DNA of 64,000 nt, taken from assembly GCA_045636425.1 (NCBI GenBank), contig JAZTXM010000006.1:62001-126000 (forward strand), given 5' to 3'. Below, one piece after another: positions 60,055 through 64,000 of the stretch. Each line of letters starts with the position of its first letter. The first letter of the stretch is position 1. A program made the translations under genes and the position numbers. This DNA is from UMGS1883 sp045636425 (GTDB lineage: Bacteria > Bacillota > Clostridia > UMGS1883). A model generated the notes under the pieces. It saw nothing but the letters and a program-made list of their open reading frames with translations. It was not told the origin of the DNA and did no database searches.

Positions 60055-60645
60055 ATGCGTGACTTTGTCAGATATTATAAATGGCACCTGATTTTTTTTC
60101 TGATAGTTGCCCTTTGCACAGCTTATGTTGTTGTAAAAGTAACCGAGGATAAATCTGCGGATTTGATCGTGGGATATTTCGGAACACAATATGCCAACGA
60201 CCAGACCTTTAATGATAATCTACCCATGTGGAAGGAACTACTTCACGACTCCAACGAAGACGGAGAAAAAAATGCTACCATGTATACAATCATATATGAC
60301 CGTCAGAGAGATATTGATGAAGGATTTGCAGATATTGTTGACAGCGATCAGTATGAACTGTATATTTCAACAAAAGAAACCTTTGAGAATTTTGAGGACA
60401 AAAGCCGTTTCGAGGATGTTGAGACTTATTTAGACACTCAAGGGGAAAAAGCCCCTATGCTTAAAGATTCTTCAGGTAGGATATATGCAATATCAATTGA
60501 AGATAATGACTATGCCGCCTATATGGGATTAAATAGTTCCAAGGATATATATATTGCAGTTGCCGCTCCTAAAAAAGGCGACGAGCTTACAACAAACATG
60601 AAAAATGCACGTAACATAGCTCAATATATTATTGAGGAAGGTTAA
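60055..60645 (+). CDS. Membrane-anchored protein of unknown function
   Basis: 196 residues with one N-terminal transmembrane segment (WHLIFFLIVALCTAYVVVKV) and an exported acidic domain. GYFGTQYANDQTFNDNLPMWKELL and a later STKETFENFEDKSRFEDVETYL recall periplasmic-binding-like proteins but the match is weak. GCGGAGG precedes the ATG. Upstream of yajC with 56 bp between; a palindrome at 60,655 lies in that gap. Confidence 0.7.
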   Translation: MRDFVRYYKWHLIFFLIVALCTAYVVVKVTEDKSADLIVGYFGTQYANDQTFNDNLPMWKELLHDSNEDGEKNATMYTIIYDRQRDIDEGFADIVDSDQYELYISTKETFENFEDKSRFEDVETYLDTQGEKAPMLKDSSGRIYAISIEDNDYAAYMGLNSSKDIYIAVAAPKKGDELTTNMKNARNIAQYIIEEG

Positions 60646-60654
60646 TTTGTTATA

Positions 60655-60668
60655 ATGCTGTACAGCAT
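60655..60668. promoter_or_regulatory. Perfect palindrome upstream of yajC
   Basis: ATGCTGTACAGCAT, a 14-bp perfect palindrome ending 10 bp before a likely -10 box TATAAT (60,678-60,683). A candidate operator for an unknown regulator; it could also form a short hairpin. Confidence 0.45.
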
Positions 60669-60701
60669 ATATATAGTATAATTTAAGAAAGGATGTTTTT
60701 T

Positions 60702-60986
60702 ATGAACGCAATATTGGCATTAGTAATTCAGCTTTTACCCTTTATTCTGATTTTTTATTTTCTTCTTATAAGACCTCAGAAAAAGCAGCAAAAGCAGATT
60801 TCCGACATGCTTAGCTCCCTTAAAATAGGCGACGAAATCGTAACAGTAGGCGGAATCGTAGGAACAATTGTGAGAATCAAGGATAACGACATTATTGTTG
60901 AAACAGGATTCAAGCAGAATCCCGTACAGATTAAATTCCAGAAAGCCGCTGTGGGTAAAGTTCTTAAGTCTGCCCAGGCGGAGTGA
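60702..60986 (+). CDS. yajC: Preprotein translocase subunit YajC
   Basis: 94 residues. One N-terminal transmembrane helix (LALVIQLLPFILIFYFLLIRPQKKQQKQ) and the conserved cytosolic region MLSSLKIGDEIVTVGGIVGTIVRIKDNDIIVETG. Accessory subunit of the Sec complex, linked to SecDF encoded below. Start at 60702 with AAAGGA about 9 bp upstream; the ATG at 60693 is too close to it. Confidence 0.95.
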   Translation: MNAILALVIQLLPFILIFYFLLIRPQKKQQKQISDMLSSLKIGDEIVTVGGIVGTIVRIKDNDIIVETGFKQNPVQIKFQKAAVGKVLKSAQAE

Positions 60987-61020
60987 TGCGGAGTCTGAAG
61001 ATTAAAAAGTAGAATAATCA

Positions 61021-61076
61021 AAAACACCTTCGAATATGGTAGTAGGGGATTTCCTTACTATTTCGGAGGTGTTTTT
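61021..61076 (+). terminator. Terminator hairpin that contains the RBS of the next gene
   Basis: AAACACCTTCGAA pairs with TTCGGAGGTGTTT (one U-G), with an inner partial stem. The 3' arm contains GGAGGTG, the ribosome binding site of ATG 61077, and the T run ends at that ATG. Same layout as at 3,929-3,968. Confidence 0.8.
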
Positions 61077-61460
61077 ATGTTTCCATCGTTTTTTAAATCC
61101 GTTCCAATGAAAAAATATATAGTGTCGTACATAATAGCTTTTTTATTGACTGTGGTTATCCTTTCTGTTATTTCGGTTGTTTTTATGTTCTATCCGCCGT
61201 CTGAGGCTGTTCTTTCGACAGTTTGCAACTATTGCGGAATTTTCTCGGCATTTATCGCCGCCTTACTTTGCTCCCGAAAAACCGCAAGCAGAGGGTATCT
61301 TGTGGGGATGCTTTCAGCCTGTGTTTATACCTGTATTCTTATGGGCTTGGGCTGTCTCTTGTGGGGGGAGGGTGCACTGCCTCACGGTATGGTATCATAC
61401 TTAATAATTGCCTCGATAGCAGGTGCCGCAGGCGGAATTACGGGAATAAATCTAAAATAA
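61077..61460 (+). CDS. TIGR04086 family membrane protein
   Basis: 127 residues, four hydrophobic segments (YIVSYIIAFLLTVVILSVISVVF; AVLSTVCNYCGIFSAFIAALLC; YLVGMLSACVYTCILMGLGCLLW; MVSYLIIASIAGAAGGITGINL). TIGR04086 members sit beside yajC in Clostridia. Function unknown. Its ribosome binding site is within the upstream hairpin. Confidence 0.85.
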   Translation: MFPSFFKSVPMKKYIVSYIIAFLLTVVILSVISVVFMFYPPSEAVLSTVCNYCGIFSAFIAALLCSRKTASRGYLVGMLSACVYTCILMGLGCLLWGEGALPHGMVSYLIIASIAGAAGGITGINLK

Positions 61461-61493
61461 TTATTTCCAATGTGTAAATATTCCCTTTTTCTA

Positions 61494-61522
61494 TTGACTA
61501 ATCAGGTGTTTTTAGCTATAAT
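61494..61522 (+). promoter_or_regulatory. Promoter of secD-secF
   Basis: TTGACT (61494-61499), 17-bp spacer, TATAAT (61517-61522). Confidence 0.8.
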
Positions 61523-61554
61523 AGATATGTTATAATGACAAAGGAGGAACAAAA

Positions 61555-62871
61555 ATGAAAGTAAAAAATGTCATTTCATTCTTACTTGTTGTCGTGCTTA
61601 TCGTCGCATGTGCATGCATTGCCGCATTTGACGTAAAAATCGGCAACCTGAGAGTCCCCAGTACCTTTGACGAAGAAAGAGGTATTAAGAAGGGACTCGA
61701 TCTTGTAGGCGGTTCTATCATAGTATTCGAACCCGATGTAGAGGATCTTAGTAAGGTTTCTTCAGCCGATCTGGAAGCTGCAGAAACTATCATCCGCCAG
61801 AGAGTAGATACAATCGACCCCGAATCTGTAATTTACAGACAGGGTGAAGCAGGTATCCGCGTTGAAATCCCCAATATAAGTGATCCGGAAGAAGCAGTTA
61901 AGCTGATCGGGGCTACTGCGAAGCTTGAATTCAGAAATGCTGATGGAGAACTCGTAATGGACGGCTCCAAGAAGTATGTGAAGAGCGCCGGCGCAAAGTA
62001 CGGTCAGACGGATGAATATAGTGCAAGCCAGAACTACATTCAGCTTAATCTTACCGATGAAGGCAGAAAGAAGTTTAAAGAGGCTACACAGGAAGCAATA
62101 AATGCAGGCGAAGGCAAAAACTTCATTTCCATCTACCTCGACGAAGCAGAACTTATGAGTCCCACCGTACAGACTGTAATCGATGATACCAGCTGTATCA
62201 TTACCGGTAACTACACTGCTGAAACAGCAAAGAGCTATGCAGACCTCATCAATTCCGGTTCTCTTCCGTTTGCACTTAAGGATGCAGAGCTTAGACACGT
62301 TGGTCCCACATTGGGTTCTAAGGCTCTTTCTACATCGCTTACAGCGGCACTTATCGGTATTCTTTTGGTAATGATATTCATGCTGGCTATATACAGACTT
62401 CCCGGTTTGGTTAGCTGTGTATCACTTGTTGCATATATTGCACTTTCTACGCTTATCATGGCAGGTTTCTATCAGCCCGAATGGCGTTTTGTAACTCTTA
62501 CTCTTCCCGGTATTGCCGGCGTAATTCTTTCAATCGGTATGGCTGTTGATGCCAACGTAGTTATTTTCGAAAGAATTAAGGACGAGCTTCGTAACGGAAA
62601 GAGCGTGGGAGCAGCAGTAAACGCAGGCTTCAAGCGTGCACTTACAGCTGTTGTTGACTCTAATATTACAACTATTATTGCTGCAGTTGTGCTCTACTTC
62701 TTCGGCACAGGTACAGTTAAGAGCTTTGCGACAACTCTTTTTATCGGTATTGTTCTTAGTATGTTCACAGCCGTTACTCTTACCAAGTTCTTGCTTAAGA
62801 GACTTGTGGCAATCGGAGTTAAAAATCCCTGGCTCTATGGTTTATCTAAGAAGAAAGGAAGTGACGAATAA
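61555..62871 (+). CDS. secD: Protein translocase subunit SecD
   Basis: 438 residues. One N-terminal helix, the extracytoplasmic P1 domain (KKGLDLVGGSIIVFEPD, AAETIIRQRVDTIDPESVIYRQGEAGIRVEIPN), then a C-terminal RND-type membrane domain with DLINSGSLPFALK, LGSKALSTSLTAALIGILLVMIFML and GMAVDANVVIFERIKDELRNGK. With SecF it uses the proton or sodium gradient to help protein export. AAAGGAGG precedes the ATG. The stop overlaps secF. Confidence 0.97.
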   Translation: MKVKNVISFLLVVVLIVACACIAAFDVKIGNLRVPSTFDEERGIKKGLDLVGGSIIVFEPDVEDLSKVSSADLEAAETIIRQRVDTIDPESVIYRQGEAGIRVEIPNISDPEEAVKLIGATAKLEFRNADGELVMDGSKKYVKSAGAKYGQTDEYSASQNYIQLNLTDEGRKKFKEATQEAINAGEGKNFISIYLDEAELMSPTVQTVIDDTSCIITGNYTAETAKSYADLINSGSLPFALKDAELRHVGPTLGSKALSTSLTAALIGILLVMIFMLAIYRLPGLVSCVSLVAYIALSTLIMAGFYQPEWRFVTLTLPGIAGVILSIGMAVDANVVIFERIKDELRNGKSVGAAVNAGFKRALTAVVDSNITTIIAAVVLYFFGTGTVKSFATTLFIGIVLSMFTAVTLTKFLLKRLVAIGVKNPWLYGLSKKKGSDE

Positions 62872-63779
62872 TGTTTTCACCCACAGCTAAAAGAAAAATA
62901 TTTTTCACAATTTCAGCAGTACTCGTTGCATTAAGCATTATTCTCCTTTTCGTAAGAGGTCTTAACTTTGGTATCGATTTCACAGGCGGTAACAGCATTG
63001 AAATTGATATGAAAAAGGAAATCAAGGATTTCTCCGAAGTGGAAGAAACCATAGAAAATATCGTTAAATCACAGACAAAGGCAGAAAACGTTATTATTCA
63101 GAAAACAGGTTCTTCCGGAATTTCCATCAAAACAACGGAAATTTCAAATGAAGAAAGCGATGCAGTTGTAAATGAAATTAAAAAGGAATTCTCATTGAGT
63201 GATGAAAACATCATTTCAAATGAAAAGGTTTCCGCGGCTGTAAGCGGCAGACTTATTGCAGATTCCCTTAAGGCTATCTTCATTGCAATAATTCTTATGC
63301 TTATCTACATCACAATACGTTTTGACCTTCAGTCAGGCGCAAGTGCCGTTTTAGCTCTTGCACACGACGTACTCATTATGCTTGGATTCTATGCATTGTT
63401 CGGTCTTACCGTTAATACAAGCTTTATTGCGGCAATACTCACAATATTAGGTTATTCAATCAATGCTACTATTGTTGTATTCGACCGTGTTCGTGAGAAT
63501 AACAGGCTTATGCGTAAGGCTACTGCAGACCAGGTTGCCGATGACAGTATCCGCAATTCTTATTTCAGAGCAATCAACTCCTCTCTTACAACACTTTTCA
63601 CAATTGGTGTTCTTTATGTGCTGGGTGTTGATTCAATCCGTGAGTTTGCACTTCCCATCATCGTGGGTATCGTAGCAGGAACTTATTCTTCACTCTTTAT
63701 TGCCGCACCTTTCTGGGCATGGTGGAAGAATCTTTCCGCGAAGAAAAACGCAAGCTACACAGCAAAGAAAAAAGCATAA
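62871..63779 (+). CDS. secF: Protein translocase subunit SecF
   Basis: 302 residues, six transmembrane segments. Start FFTISAVLVALSIILLFVRGLNFGIDFTGGN, then IYITIRFDLQSGASAVLALAHDVLIMLGFYAL and TILGYSINATIVVFDRVRENNRL, the SecF signature. Starts one base into the secD stop (TAATG). A strong hairpin follows at 63,803. Confidence 0.97.
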   Translation: MFSPTAKRKIFFTISAVLVALSIILLFVRGLNFGIDFTGGNSIEIDMKKEIKDFSEVEETIENIVKSQTKAENVIIQKTGSSGISIKTTEISNEESDAVVNEIKKEFSLSDENIISNEKVSAAVSGRLIADSLKAIFIAIILMLIYITIRFDLQSGASAVLALAHDVLIMLGFYALFGLTVNTSFIAAILTILGYSINATIVVFDRVRENNRLMRKATADQVADDSIRNSYFRAINSSLTTLFTIGVLYVLGVDSIREFALPIIVGIVAGTYSSLFIAAPFWAWWKNLSAKKNASYTAKKKA

Positions 63780-63802
63780 CATAAAAGATTAATATCCCGA
63801 AT

Positions 63803-63838
63803 AAAATAGCACTGTATCAAACAGTGCTATTTTTTTTG
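63803..63838 (+). terminator. Terminator of secD-secF
   Basis: Perfect 13-bp stem AAAATAGCACTGT / ACAGTGCTATTTT, T8 tail ending just before the GGAGG of the next gene. Confidence 0.9.
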
Positions 63839-63847
63839 GAGGTAAAA

Positions 63848-64000
63848 ATGCGTAAATATATTGCTTTGGGACTAATCCCAATTCTTTTTCTTTTTGGCTG
63901 CACAAAGCAGTCCTCCCCGTCCAGAGAAGCATCCTTTGTAAATGGTGCTTCGGGCAGAATAATCTCAAATAAGCTTCAGGGGTGGGGGTTTCGCAGAACG
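63848..64000 (+). CDS. Lipoprotein, possibly a polysaccharide deacetylase (3' partial)
   Basis: Start ATG 63848 after GGAGG. The 51 residues seen begin with a lipobox peptide (ALGLIPILFLFGC) and continue SSPSREASFVNGASGRIISNKLQGWGFRR. The NKLQGWGFRR stretch resembles the start of PdaA-type delta-lactam polysaccharide deacetylases; the domain itself lies outside the window, so this is a guess. Confidence 0.6.
   Translation, partial: MRKYIALGLIPILFLFGCTKQSSPSREASFVNGASGRIISNKLQGWGFRRT

Overview
The window looks like chromosome of a low-to-mid GC, anaerobic Firmicute of class Clostridia from a spore-forming lineage. The reasons are a Spo0A master regulator, a SpoVB-like flippase, MecA, an oxygen-sensitive class III ribonucleotide reductase (NrdD/NrdG), ammonia-dependent AsnA, cofactor-independent phosphoglycerate mutase, many consensus TTGACA-N17-TATAAT promoters and strong AGGAGG-type ribosome binding sites. 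The species cannot be named from the sequence alone. No rRNA, CRISPR array or complete insertion sequence was seen.

Left chromosomal part (1-28.9 kb). Housekeeping genes: prmA-rsmE-DUF1015; a secreted G5/3D cell-wall protein; a SpoVB-like flippase; asnA; an EF-G paralogue; a PepSY lipoprotein; pgk; tpiA and gpmI (glycolysis); murI-DUF1934-argS; a CtpA-type protease; an AraC regulator; mecA; a small membrane/lipoprotein pair facing an XRE regulator; serC-serA; spo0A followed directly by two half-size TauE proteins; and nrdG, nrdD-trxB. Two inverted copies of a roughly 200-bp structured repeat with compensatory base changes flank tpiA-gpmI. The nrdD promoter carries two NrdR-like boxes 31 bp apart.

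Integrated genomic island (29,176-57,404). A 46-bp direct repeat, identical at both ends, corresponds to the 3' part of tRNA-Lys(CTT). The full tRNA is kept on the right and the duplicate lies on the left. Inside are a tyrosine integrase, an AlpA/Xis-like protein and a P4-type primase-helicase, but no recognisable relaxase, conjugation or virion genes, so the element resembles a phage satellite or mobilisable island. Tandem ATAGCTGTCAA repeats lie just inside both ends and look like integrase arm sites. The cargo reads as a defence island: Fic + DUF2971; a DUF2075 nuclease-helicase operon with a KAP NTPase and a PARIS-like ATPase/DUF4435 pair; PD-(D/E)xK proteins; DUF5343 + Swt1-type HEPN; a SLOG protein; an HTH + trypsin-like protease pair; a DUF960-amidoligase-glutamine amidotransferase cassette; an operon of WYL regulator, UDG-like/EVE fusion and PD-(D/E)xK nuclease; and a soluble FtsH-like AAA protease. 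Much of the cargo, especially 37-47 kb, is visibly more AT-rich than the host genes.

Right chromosomal part (57.4-64 kb). A tRNA operon Asp-Thr-Lys (minus strand) with a perfect promoter, a lipoprotein, an APC permease, a membrane-anchored protein of unknown function, and the secretion-accessory genes yajC, a TIGR04086 membrane protein, secD and secF, followed by the start of a lipoprotein that may be a polysaccharide deacetylase.

The main candidates for undescribed biology are the UDG-like/EVE + nuclease + WYL operon, the amidoligase cassette, the structured inverted repeat around tpiA-gpmI, and terminator hairpins that bury the ribosome binding site of the next gene (two cases).
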